Shown here piece by piece: positions 23,695 to 31,147 of a stretch of DNA of 41,674 bases (its first letter is position 1; the number at the start of each line of letters is the position of its first letter). The stretch is from the NCBI GenBank assembly GCA_017421125.1, contig JAFOMZ010000220.1, forward strand, positions 1-41,674, in the 5' to 3' direction. The position numbers and the translations under genes are program-made. The notes beneath the pieces were generated by a model. It saw only the letters and a program-made list of their open reading frames with translations. It had not been told where the DNA came from and ran no database searches. Source of the stretch: Solobacterium sp. Lineage in GTDB: Bacteria > Bacillota_I > Bacilli_A > Erysipelotrichales > Erysipelotrichaceae.

Positions 23695-24312
23695 ATGCTT
23701 GATCAAAAGGGGTTTGACTTATGGGCAGACGGATACGATAAGGCTGTCGGGATCAGTGATGAAGAAAATACATATCCTTTTGCAGGGTATAAAGAAGTAC
23801 TGGGAACCATATTCCGTATCATCATGCAGAAACAGAATGCCTCGGTACTGGATCTCGGCTTTGGGACAGGCACGCTGACGGCGAAACTGTATGAACAAGG
23901 ATGTACGATCTATGGGCAGGATTTCTCATCAAGGATGATCGCTCTGGCATCAGAAAAGATGCCGCAGGCACAGCTCTGTCAGGGAGACCTGACAAAGGGA
24001 CTGGCAGAGCCTCTGACACACCGGAACTATGATTTTATCGTTGCCACATATTCCCTGCATCATCTGACGGACGAACAGAAAACAGCGTTCCTTCATGAAC
24101 TGACATCTTATCTGAACAAAAACGGAAAGATCCTGATCGGTGATGTCGCTTTTGAGACACGGGAAGAACTGGAACAGTGCAGGATCCGGGCAGGTGATGA
24201 ATGGGATGAGGAAGAGATCTATTTTGTCGCAGAGGAACTGAAGCGTTCATTTCCGGAACTGGTATTTACCCCGGTCTCATTCTGCGCAGGGATCCTGACA
24301 TTGGCAAAATAA
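23695..24312 (+). CDS. Class I SAM-dependent methyltransferase
   Basis: A 205-residue methyltransferase of the YrrT/UbiE-like type. The SAM-binding loop is VLDLGFGTGTLTAKL near residue 51, motif II follows as GQDFSSRMI, and YDFIVATYSLHHLTDEQK is the post-III segment near 110. The opening FDLWADGYDKAV is typical of this group. Substrate cannot be told; the fold serves small molecules, tRNA or proteins. AGGAGG lies ideally before the ATG. B. subtilis carries a methyltransferase gene (yqeM) after rsfS, but this one sits elsewhere and I do not equate them. It is convergent with the penicillin-binding protein gene and shares a terminator with it. Confidence 0.85.
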   Translation: MLDQKGFDLWADGYDKAVGISDEENTYPFAGYKEVLGTIFRIIMQKQNASVLDLGFGTGTLTAKLYEQGCTIYGQDFSSRMIALASEKMPQAQLCQGDLTKGLAEPLTHRNYDFIVATYSLHHLTDEQKTAFLHELTSYLNKNGKILIGDVAFETREELEQCRIRAGDEWDEEEIYFVAEELKRSFPELVFTPVSFCAGILTLAK

Positions 24313-24323
24313 ACAAGGGCATA

Positions 24324-24363
24324 AAAAGAACAGGAGCGATCGACGTGTGATCACTCCTGTTTT
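24324..24363. terminator. Bidirectional terminator between methyltransferase and PBP genes
   Basis: AACAGGAG (24329-24336) pairs with CTCCTGTT (24354-24361), with an inner GATC/GATC pairing. It has a T-run on the plus strand and AAAAAGAA on the other side, which gives a T-run on the minus strand. It serves both convergent genes. Confidence 0.85.
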
Positions 24364-24365
24364 CA

Positions 24366-27300
24366 TCATCCGAAGTAATAGATGGTGACGATATTGTCTT
24401 TGTCGTATTTGCTGATATCCGTTCCCGGGGAGAGGACCTGTTCGTTGTCATCCGTGTCATAGACGACTTCGAATGTTCCTGCCCGCAGCGTATCACGTAC
24501 TTCCATGTACATGACACCGTTGGCGATGGACCATGCCTTGGCTGTTTCGTAGTTGTACATGATCGCGCCGTCCATGTTTTCCGGTACCCGGGAATCATAT
24601 CCTGTGCTCTGGTTTTCCGGTTTGTTTCTTGATGATTCCTTAGCCCGGAAGGAGACACAGATCTCATTGGACTTCACATCACTCTTCTCATAGCCGTAAT
24701 AGCCGCATGCCTGTACATCGATGCCCGGCAGCAGATCGACATCCTCGGTCGTCGTCTCACTGTCACTGCTGATCTGACCGACGACCTGGCCGTTCTGTGT
24801 GAGCGTTGCCTTGTAGCGTACCGGCCCATAGATCCAGCTGTAATCGAACAGTCTGTTTCCGTGTGCTTCGACAAGCATATTGCCATATGAATCGTACAGG
24901 CTGATATCCATCGTATTGCCTGCGTCTTCCAGCTTCTCCGGATCCGGATAAGCCGGCCATGACAGGGTCAGCTTATCCGCGGATTCCTGTATGACGTTGA
25001 AGTTATAGATGGTTGCCAGCGAACCTTCACTCGGTTCGACCAGATTGTAATAATCTGATTTGATCATACCGTAGGCGATCAGGTTGCCCGCCATGCCCGG
25101 AATCACGGATGCATAGGGGAACGTACCCAGGATATGCTGGATATCGGAGATACCGTCAGGTCTCGGTATGCCTTCCGGATGGATGTCATCCGTAAGGGCA
25201 CTCAGGATATGGTTGGAGATATATCCCGGAATATTGGCTTTCTGCTTTTCATCACTGAAGTAAGTATTGGCGTCTTTTTCACCTTTTTCATAGCCGACCC
25301 ATACAGCGGTCGTATACTTCGATGTTTCCGAGACCATCCACTTGTCTTTCGCGACACCGGAAGGAATGTTGTATTCCAGGCCTTCATCGCCCCAGTCTGT
25401 GGTACCTGTCTTCGCGTAGACAGGATAATCTCTCTGCAGCAGCTGCATGTAGTTGTAATAGGGTCCATAGACACATCTGTACATCAGATGTGCTGCCAGA
25501 TACGCTGCCTGTTCCGTAAGCACCTGGGAAGGCTCATAATACGGTTCGATCGGTTCGTACAGTCCGCTGCGGAATTCGATCCGCCGGATCGTATGAGGCT
25601 CGATGTAATAACCGCCGTTCATCAGGATCGCATGTGCAGCCATCAGTTCCTCACAGGAAACGACCAGGTTGGATCCGCCGATCGCAAAGCCGATATCGAA
25701 GCTGTCCTCGGTGATCTGCGAGAATCCCAAAGCCATGATGTAATTGACGACTGTCTGCCAGCCGGCTTTGTTGATGACCTCCTGCAGCGTCTGGATCGCA
25801 GGGGTATTCAGCGAGTTTCCGACAGCGTAATCCAGTGTCATCTGACCGCCGTATGAACCGCTCGCGTTCTTTACGATGATATTGGTTCCCTCGTACATCA
25901 GGGGCCTGTCCGTTACGACATGGCTCGTTGCCCATCCGAGGTATTCAAATGCCAGGGCATAATCCAGGATCGGTTTGACGCTGGAACCCGGCTGCTTGTA
26001 CTGGCTTGTGGCATGGTTCAGCAGCATACTTCCGCCGCGGCCATAGTTTCTGCCGCCGCCGATCGCTACGATCGCACCGGTATGGTTGTCTTCCGAGATC
26101 ATGCCGACTTCCATCAGATCATCCGGGAACCAGACATCTTCATAATATCCTGCCTGGATATTATCCATGACTGTCTGTACATCCGGATCCATATAGGTAT
26201 AGATCTCCATGGCCACGGAATAGGGATCCTGTCCCGTGATCTTTTCCGCTTCCCTGATCGCTGTGTCGATATAGGACTGATATGCATATCCGCCCGTACC
26301 GCCTGAACGTCTGGATGAAGGATCGACAAGCGTATCCTCTACCTTAATGTTCACAGCGAGCTGATATTCGGACTTTTTGATATATCCGTGTCTCAGCATC
26401 AGTGACAGTACGGTATTTCTGCGTGCTGTCGCATAGTCCAGGAAGTTATGCGGGTCGTAATAGTAGGGGGAGTTGATGACTCCGGCAAGCATCGCTGCTT
26501 CCGCAAGGTTCAGTTCTCCTGCCGACTTTCCGTAATAGTACTGGCTTGCCATCTCGATCCCGCGGATATTGCCTGTACCGCCGAAGTTCAGCTTGTTCAG
26601 GTAAAGTTCCAGGATCGATTTTTTATCTGTCTCTTTTTCCAGTTCCCGGGCAAGGGCGATCTGCTGGATCTTGTATTCAATATCCTTTGATCTAGCAATG
26701 CCTGCTTCTTCATTCTGCCAGTAGGTCAGCTTGACCAGCTGCATTGTGAATGTGGAACCGCCCTGACGGGCACTGCTGCCCAGCAGGATGTTCTTGACGG
26801 TCGTAAATACCGACTTGGTAAAACGCGATACATCGAAGCCATCATGATCGAAGTAACGGGAATCCTCGGTTGCCAGGAAGGCATCGATGACCGCTTCGGA
26901 CAGTTCGTTGTAGGATACGTTCTCACGCAGCTGCGTGCCGACGTCCGCGATCAGCGTGCCGTTCATGTCATAGACATGCGAAGATTCCGGTGAGAAGAAA
27001 TCATCAACGACAAGGGTCGGCTTTTCTTCCAGCATCCGGTTGACGAGCGCACCGCCGGCAGCGCCGGCAATGATCTCCAGGACCAGGAAGAAGATGACGA
27101 TCATCGTCAGGAGGTTGTATACCTTCAGCTTCTTCTTTCTCTTTCTTGTACCGGTATGTGAAGCTGTACCGGATGTTTTCTTCGGGGCAGCCTTTGCGGC
27201 TGTATCTGCAGCGCTCTTCGCTGCGGGTTTTTCTGTTGTCTTCGCCGCAGTCTGCTTCGGTCCGGATTTTGCGGCGGGCTTTGCCGCTGCTTTAGCACCG

Positions 27301-27638
27301 GCTTTGGAAGCACTGCGGGCTGCTGCTTTTTTCTTCATTCGTCTGATCGTTTTCCTGATTCTGATGACACCGTTTTTCAGCGATGCCTTCTGTTCTTTCT
27401 CTTTGGCAGGCGGAAGCTCCGGCTGTCCGGTCTCCGCTTTCTCCGCGGCAGGCGCACCGGTATCCTCGGCTGCTTTGGCAGCGTCGGACTCAGCCGGTAC
27501 TGCCGGGGGCTGAACGGTCTCTTCAGCATGGCCGGCAGTCTCTGCCGGAACAGCAGGGGGCTGCACGATTCCTTCCGCGTTCTCTTTTATATCTTCCGGT
27601 TTAATATTCATTTCATCCGGTCTTGGAGTTTCACTCAT
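24366..27638 (-). CDS. ponA: Class A penicillin-binding protein (PBP1a/PonA)
   Basis: A 1090-residue bifunctional peptidoglycan synthase. Order: a long cytoplasmic arm rich in Ala, Lys and Pro (about 1-170), one membrane segment (176-198), the GT51 glycosyltransferase with EDSRYFDHDG (Glu258) and GGSTFTMQLVK, and the transpeptidase with SSVK (Ser552/Lys555), SLN (609-611) and KTG (743-745). A C-terminal extension (about 870-1090) looks like fibronectin-III-type beta domains. The arm contains a duplicated block, VQPPAVPAET then VQPPAVPAES. I chose ATG at 27638 because GGAG is well placed inside recU; the frame also opens 27 nt earlier without a site. It overlaps recU by 8 nt. It is long for the family (often 700-900), through the arm and the C-terminal extension. 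Confidence 0.95.
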   Translation of the reverse strand: MSETPRPDEMNIKPEDIKENAEGIVQPPAVPAETAGHAEETVQPPAVPAESDAAKAAEDTGAPAAEKAETGQPELPPAKEKEQKASLKNGVIRIRKTIRRMKKKAAARSASKAGAKAAAKPAAKSGPKQTAAKTTEKPAAKSAADTAAKAAPKKTSGTASHTGTRKRKKKLKVYNLLTMIVIFFLVLEIIAGAAGGALVNRMLEEKPTLVVDDFFSPESSHVYDMNGTLIADVGTQLRENVSYNELSEAVIDAFLATEDSRYFDHDGFDVSRFTKSVFTTVKNILLGSSARQGGSTFTMQLVKLTYWQNEEAGIARSKDIEYKIQQIALARELEKETDKKSILELYLNKLNFGGTGNIRGIEMASQYYYGKSAGELNLAEAAMLAGVINSPYYYDPHNFLDYATARRNTVLSLMLRHGYIKKSEYQLAVNIKVEDTLVDPSSRRSGGTGGYAYQSYIDTAIREAEKITGQDPYSVAMEIYTYMDPDVQTVMDNIQAGYYEDVWFPDDLMEVGMISEDNHTGAIVAIGGGRNYGRGGSMLLNHATSQYKQPGSSVKPILDYALAFEYLGWATSHVVTDRPLMYEGTNIIVKNASGSYGGQMTLDYAVGNSLNTPAIQTLQEVINKAGWQTVVNYIMALGFSQITEDSFDIGFAIGGSNLVVSCEELMAAHAILMNGGYYIEPHTIRRIEFRSGLYEPIEPYYEPSQVLTEQAAYLAAHLMYRCVYGPYYNYMQLLQRDYPVYAKTGTTDWGDEGLEYNIPSGVAKDKWMVSETSKYTTAVWVGYEKGEKDANTYFSDEKQKANIPGYISNHILSALTDDIHPEGIPRPDGISDIQHILGTFPYASVIPGMAGNLIAYGMIKSDYYNLVEPSEGSLATIYNFNVIQESADKLTLSWPAYPDPEKLEDAGNTMDISLYDSYGNMLVEAHGNRLFDYSWIYGPVRYKATLTQNGQVVGQISSDSETTTEDVDLLPGIDVQACGYYGYEKSDVKSNEICVSFRAKESSRNKPENQSTGYDSRVPENMDGAIMYNYETAKAWSIANGVMYMEVRDTLRAGTFEVVYDTDDNEQVLSPGTDISKYDKDNIVTIYYFG

Positions 27639-28212
27639 TGACAGTCTCCTTAAAATAAAGCTCATCCACGATCTTCAGATAATCAACAGGCTTGATATAG
27701 CTGTACGGGATCAGGATACCATGTTCACGGAACCATTCATAAGGAATGGAACTGCGGTCGGTATTCCGCACATACCCGGTCATATCGCCTGCGTTGACAT
27801 AATATGTTTCATCCAGATTGGTAAAACGTACGATGACAAATGCGATCGCGCCGTGTCTGGCTACCGCATCCAGATGGACCATCTGGTGCTGATGGATGGA
27901 TTTGATCGGAAATGATGTCTTCGAAGCACATTCCTTTGCCTCGAAATCAATGTACTTTCCTTTGTAGATACCGTTATAGTCCGTCGTACTGGGCAGTTTG
28001 AAATACGCTTCGGTGATCTTCGCCGCAGAGCGCATCGGATAATCTACCTTGACGATCGTAACAGGGGTAGGCTTTTTGTGAATCACAGCAGTATCATCAG
28101 CCAGATACCTGCTGTTGGTCATGTTGATCTCTTTTTCCAGTTCCATGCCGCGGTGTGCCGCAGAAGTCTTCTCATGGACAAATGTATTCTTCTTTCCGTT
28201 TGGATAGTTCAC
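27631..28212 (-). CDS. recU: Holliday junction resolvase RecU
   Basis: A 193-residue junction-resolving endonuclease that cuts four-way DNA junctions in recombination and segregation. Signature parts are the N-terminal arm YPNGKKN, AHRGMELEKEIN, the active site STTDYNGIYKGKYIDFEAKE (Asp78, Asp89, Glu91, Lys93) and the stalk FPIKSIHQHQ. It starts with GTG at 28212 preceded by GAGG. It runs into the ponA gene with an 8-nt overlap, the recU-ponA pair conserved in B. subtilis, and is divergent from gpsB. Confidence 0.95.
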   Translation of the reverse strand: MNYPNGKKNTFVHEKTSAAHRGMELEKEINMTNSRYLADDTAVIHKKPTPVTIVKVDYPMRSAAKITEAYFKLPSTTDYNGIYKGKYIDFEAKECASKTSFPIKSIHQHQMVHLDAVARHGAIAFVIVRFTNLDETYYVNAGDMTGYVRNTDRSSIPYEWFREHGILIPYSYIKPVDYLKIVDELYFKETVNE

Positions 28213-28269
28213 GATCTCATAACCTCACCACGTTATTATAACTGTCTTCACTTAAATAAGGAAGTGCAG

Positions 28270-28298
28270 TTGATTTTGATCTCTAATCCTGCTTTAAT
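28270..28298 (+). promoter_or_regulatory. Promoter of gpsB (and probably rnpB)
   Basis: TTGATT (28270-28275), a 17-nt spacer and TTTAAT (28293-28298). The GGGGG ribosome binding site of gpsB follows. On the opposite strand a TATAAT at 28239-28234 probably serves recU. Confidence 0.65.
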
Positions 28299-28324
28299 TA
28301 ATATATTAGGGGGAAGCAGTGAAT

Positions 28325-28654
28325 ATGGCAGTTAAGGCAAATCTTGATATTCAGGCGATTCTTGATAAAGAGTTCAATGTTGATTTCAAAGGATATAACG
28401 CTACAGAGGTAGATGCATTCCTTGATCTTGTGATCCAGGATTACCAGATGTTCCAGCAGACATGTGCTGATCTGATGGAGAAAAACGGAGAGCTTGAAAG
28501 AACGAATGCTACCCTGAGGGCAAAGCTGATCGAACTGGAAGGGCGTACGAAGGTACAGGCTGAAAACAGCCCGAGTATGCAGGGCCAGGCGAATATTGAT
28601 ATTCTGAAAAGATTATCACGACTGGAAGAACAGGTGTTCGAACAGAAGAAATAA
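28325..28654 (+). CDS. gpsB: Cell division adaptor GpsB
   Basis: A 109-residue DivIVA-like protein that shuttles the class A penicillin-binding protein between sidewall and septum in Firmicutes. The N-terminal lipid/PBP-binding domain is clear: LDIQAILDKEFNVDFKGYNATEVDAFLD and a coiled coil to about residue 75. The C-terminal trimerisation helix is IDILKRLSRLEEQVF. GTG at 28319 or ATG at 28325 may start it; I prefer ATG because the protein family begins there, although GGGGG is nearer the usual distance to GTG. Its PBP partner is encoded divergently next door. The stop codon touches the 5' end of rnpB. Confidence 0.95.
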   Translation: MAVKANLDIQAILDKEFNVDFKGYNATEVDAFLDLVIQDYQMFQQTCADLMEKNGELERTNATLRAKLIELEGRTKVQAENSPSMQGQANIDILKRLSRLEEQVFEQKK

Positions 28655-29010
28655 CAGGTCATCTTGAGGCAGCCGCTGGGAAACCAGAGGAAAGTCCATG
28701 CTCGCACCGCCTGCGATGGCGGTAGTGATTGTGCTGGTCCAATCAATAAGGCCAGGCAGCGTAAGCTGACGGCGGAACGGAAACCTAAAGACATAGTCCA
28801 TGGTCTACGTCCATAATGTGTCACAGTGACGGAGCCGGCAGGGAAACCCGCCGGGTGGAACGCGATAAACCCCTCAAGCGAGAAATCCAAATTTGGTAGG
28901 AGAATCTCCCGGAGCGAAATGAAGCCGAGGGAGGGGGCGAAAGCTCAGATAAATGGCTGCCATGTCCGTTTACGGACAGACAGAACATGGCTTACCGAGT
29001 GTGCCTGTTC
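28654..29010 (+). ncRNA. rnpB: RNase P RNA, type B
   Basis: The catalytic RNA that trims tRNA 5' ends. Two diagnostic segments are present: GAGGAAAGTCCATGCTCGCA near 28687 and ACAGAACATGGCTTA starting at 28980. ACAGG at the 5' end and CCTGT at 29004-29008 can pair as helix P1, which sets the ends approximately (within about 5 nt). The length of about 357 nt and the overall pattern fit the type-B form of Firmicutes. No separate promoter is obvious between gpsB and the RNA, so it may be cut from a gpsB transcript or use a promoter inside gpsB. A terminator follows directly. Apparent ORFs on the opposite strand here are shadows. Confidence 0.95.
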
Positions 29011-29012
29011 AG

Positions 29013-29047
29013 GAGAAGGCTTGCAAAAAGTCTTCTCTTTCTTTTTG
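29013..29047 (+). terminator. Intrinsic terminator of rnpB
   Basis: GAGAAG (29013-29018) pairs with CTTCTC (29032-29037), followed by TTTCTTTTT. Confidence 0.85.
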
Positions 29048-29114
29048 CTTTGACACGGAAAAGGGCATCAGCGAAACACATTGCGCGATCAGTATCGTCT
29101 GACGTTGCATAAAC

Positions 29115-29143
29115 TTGCAAATACCGCAACACTATGGTATATT
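29115..29143 (+). promoter_or_regulatory. Promoter upstream of pgsA
   Basis: TTGCAA (29115-29120), a 17-nt spacer and TATATT (29138-29143). It would make a leader of about 95 nt before pgsA. A nearer extended -10, TGT-TATACT (29208-29213), could act as a second start. Confidence 0.6.
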
Positions 29144-29207
29144 ATTCACGGCTGTTTGAGGCGGAAACAAATGAATCTTCAGATGTATGGAACGGCATCG
29201 GATGTGT

Positions 29208-29213
29208 TATACT
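29208..29213 (+). promoter_or_regulatory. Second candidate -10 element for pgsA
   Basis: TATACT with a TG extension, about 30 bp before the pgsA ATG; the -35 is weak. The start site would lie just upstream of AAAAGGAG, the pgsA ribosome binding site. Confidence 0.45.
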
Positions 29214-29242
29214 AGCGATTGAATAAAAAAAGGAGTGTTTAT

Positions 29243-29836
29243 ATGAATCTTCCGAATCGATTGACAGTATTAAGAATCATACTGGTGCCGGTAGTCGTAC
29301 TGGTCTACATATTCCCGTACGCACAGGCCGGAATTGAACCTCGTATCTTTACCTTCGATTCCGTTAATATATCCATCATCAATTTTATCGTGCTGGCCAT
29401 TTATCTGATCGCAGCATTTACGGACTTCCTGGACGGACACATTGCCCGCAGCAGGAATCTGCAGACAACGTTCGGCAAATTCGCCGATCCGATCGCCGAC
29501 AAGATGCTGACGACAACGATGTTCCTGCTGTTTATCTCCAGAGGGATCATTCCTGTCGTACCGGTCATCATCATGGTCTGCCGTGATATCGTCGTTGACG
29601 GATGCCGTATGCTTGCGGCAAGCAACGGAAAAGTCGTTTCAGCCCAGATGCTCGGAAAACTGAAGACAGTCCTGCAGATGTGCACGATCGCACTGATCCT
29701 GCTGAACAATCTTCCGTTTGAACTGTGGGGACTCCCGGTCAGCGAACTGCTGCTCTGGTTCTCCGCGTTCGTATCACTTGCAAGCGGCATCTCATATTTC
29801 TCACAGCTGAAAGACGATATTCTGGAAAGCAAATAA
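29243..29836 (+). CDS. pgsA: Phosphatidylglycerophosphate synthase PgsA
   Basis: A 197-residue membrane enzyme that makes phosphatidylglycerophosphate from CDP-diacylglycerol and glycerol-3-phosphate. The CDP-alcohol phosphotransferase motif is complete: Asp61, Asp64-Gly65, Ala68-Arg69, Gly78, Asp82 and Asp86, in the family spacing. The opening MNLPNRLTVLRIILVP is typical. I chose ATG at 29243 because AAAAGGAG precedes it; the frame also opens eight codons earlier with a TTG, which would swallow that site. It lies upstream of recA as in B. subtilis, without the intervening cinA. Confidence 0.95.
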   Translation: MNLPNRLTVLRIILVPVVVLVYIFPYAQAGIEPRIFTFDSVNISIINFIVLAIYLIAAFTDFLDGHIARSRNLQTTFGKFADPIADKMLTTTMFLLFISRGIIPVVPVIIMVCRDIVVDGCRMLAASNGKVVSAQMLGKLKTVLQMCTIALILLNNLPFELWGLPVSELLLWFSAFVSLASGISYFSQLKDDILESK

Positions 29837-29838
29837 GG

Positions 29839-29856
29839 GAACCGGCCGTTCGCGGC
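29839..29856 (+). other. Inverted-repeat segment between pgsA and recA
   Basis: GCCG-TTCG-CGGC (29845-29856) is a short hairpin with a stable UUCG tetraloop. Overlapping it, GAAC (29839-29842) and GTTC (29848-29851) resemble half-sites of a Firmicutes LexA/DinR box but with a 5-nt spacing instead of 4. No T-run follows, so it is not a clear terminator. Confidence 0.35.
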
Positions 29857-29886
29857 GAATATTATATCGAAGGAGAATGACTGTAT

Positions 29887-30933
29887 ATGGCAAAAGAAAA
29901 GACAGTCCTGAGTGAACAGGATAAAAAAGATCAGCTGCTTCAGGATGCACTGAAAGCAATTGAGAAGGAATACGGCAAAGGAAGCATTATGCGTCTGGGA
30001 GACAGGGCTGATGTATCCGTTGACGCTATTTCCTCCGGATCGCTGTCACTGGACGCGGCGCTGGGGATCGGCGGTTATCCCAAGGGCAGGATCATCGAGA
30101 TCTACGGACCGGAATCCTCCGGTAAAACAACGCTCGCTCTGCATGCCATTGCGGAATGCCAGAAACAGGGCGGCAGATGCGCATTCATCGATGCTGAAAA
30201 TGCGATCGATCCGCTGTATGCGAAAAACCTCGGCGTTGATATCGATGAACTGATCCTTTCCCAGCCTGATTCGGGAGAACAGGCACTGGAGATCACGGAA
30301 GTCCTGATCAGGTCAGGCGCGATCGACCTGGTCGTTATCGACTCTGTTGCGGCACTTGTACCGCAGGCGGAACTGGACGGCGAGATGGGTGACTCATCGA
30401 TCGGTCTGCAGGCAAGGCTGATGTCCAAGGCAATGCGTAAGCTTGCCGGTGTTATGAACCGTTCCAACTGCACGGCGATCTTCATCAACCAGCTTCGTGA
30501 AAAAGTAGGTGTTATGTTCGGCAACCCCGAGACAACACCGGGCGGACGTGCACTGAAGTTCTACGCTTCGGTAAGACTGGATGTCCGCAGGGCAGAAACG
30601 CTGAAAAACGGCAGTGAGCCGATCGGCAATATCGTCAAGATCAAGGTCGTTAAGAACAAGGTCGCACCTCCGTTCAAGACAGCCCAGGTCAATATGATCT
30701 ATGGCGAGGGGATCGCGCATATCGATGAGGTGATCAACCTTGCAGTTGAAAATGAGATCATCGACAAATCCGGCGCATGGTTCTCCTATAAGGGAGAGAA
30801 GATCGGACAGGGCTTCATGAATGTCCGTGAATATGTGAAGAATCATCCGGAAATGGATGAAGAGATCACTGCAGCAGTCAAGGAAAAACTGTTCCCTCAG
30901 AAACCGGAGACTCCGGCAGAGGAACAGGCATAG
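29887..30933 (+). CDS. recA: Recombinase RecA
   Basis: A 348-residue strand-exchange protein. The Walker A motif is GPESSGKTT near residue 74; [25 protein letters not shown] (Walker B) and the L2 loop [21 protein letters not shown] are all present. The C-terminal tail is acidic, as usual. AAGGAG lies 11 nt before the ATG. The gene sits 50 bp after pgsA and ends at a strong terminator. No canonical LexA box was found in the gap, although a near-match exists (29839-29851), so SOS control through a proximal site is uncertain. Confidence 0.98.
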   Translation: MAKEKTVLSEQDKKDQLLQDALKAIEKEYGKGSIMRLGDRADVSVDAISSGSLSLDAALGIGGYPKGRIIEIYGPESSGKTTLALHAIAECQKQGGRCAFIDAENAIDPLYAKNLGVDIDELILSQPDSGEQALEITEVLIRSGAIDLVVIDSVAALVPQAELDGEMGDSSIGLQARLMSKAMRKLAGVMNRSNCTAIFINQLREKVGVMFGNPETTPGGRALKFYASVRLDVRRAETLKNGSEPIGNIVKIKVVKNKVAPPFKTAQVNMIYGEGIAHIDEVINLAVENEIIDKSGAWFSYKGEKIGQGFMNVREYVKNHPEMDEEITAAVKEKLFPQKPETPAEEQA

Positions 30934-30947
30934 ATCCGATCATTCTG

Positions 30948-30980
30948 ACAGTACACGTGGAGTCATGTGTACTGTTTTTT
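30948..30980 (+). terminator. Intrinsic terminator of recA
   Basis: ACAGTACAC (30948-30956) and GTGTACTGT (30967-30975) form a perfect 9-bp stem with a 10-nt loop and a T-run (30975-30980). Confidence 0.9.
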
Positions 30981-31069
30981 ATCAAATACATAAATAACGG
31001 CGTGATCGGTCTGTTTTTCTGTTTTTTTCGGGCTATAAGTCATTAAATATGTGTAAAATTCGGTTTTTC

Positions 31070-31097
31070 TTGTGAAAAAATGTGTTTAAGATATAAT
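31070..31097 (+). promoter_or_regulatory. Promoter of rny
   Basis: TTGTGA (31070-31075), a 16-nt spacer and TATAAT (31092-31097). The region from the recA terminator to here (30981-31069) is AT-rich with T-tracts and holds no other feature I can support. Confidence 0.7.
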
Positions 31098-31147
31098 TAT
31101 GAGGAGAGTTTATCTCTTCACAACAATTGAATGGAGGAAAAATAAGT

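Noticed and set aside
25134-25856. A 240-codon plus-strand frame inside the PBP gene
   Set aside because: It is a shadow of the transpeptidase region of the PBP on the other strand, with no supporting start signal.
28213-28324. A riboswitch or T-box in the recU-gpsB gap
   Set aside because: The gap is only about 110 bp and is explained by divergent promoters; no conserved riboswitch elements are seen.
28441-28890. A 149-codon minus-strand frame over gpsB and rnpB
   Set aside because: It runs through the RNase P RNA and the end of gpsB; both are certain, and the frame has no recognisable domain.
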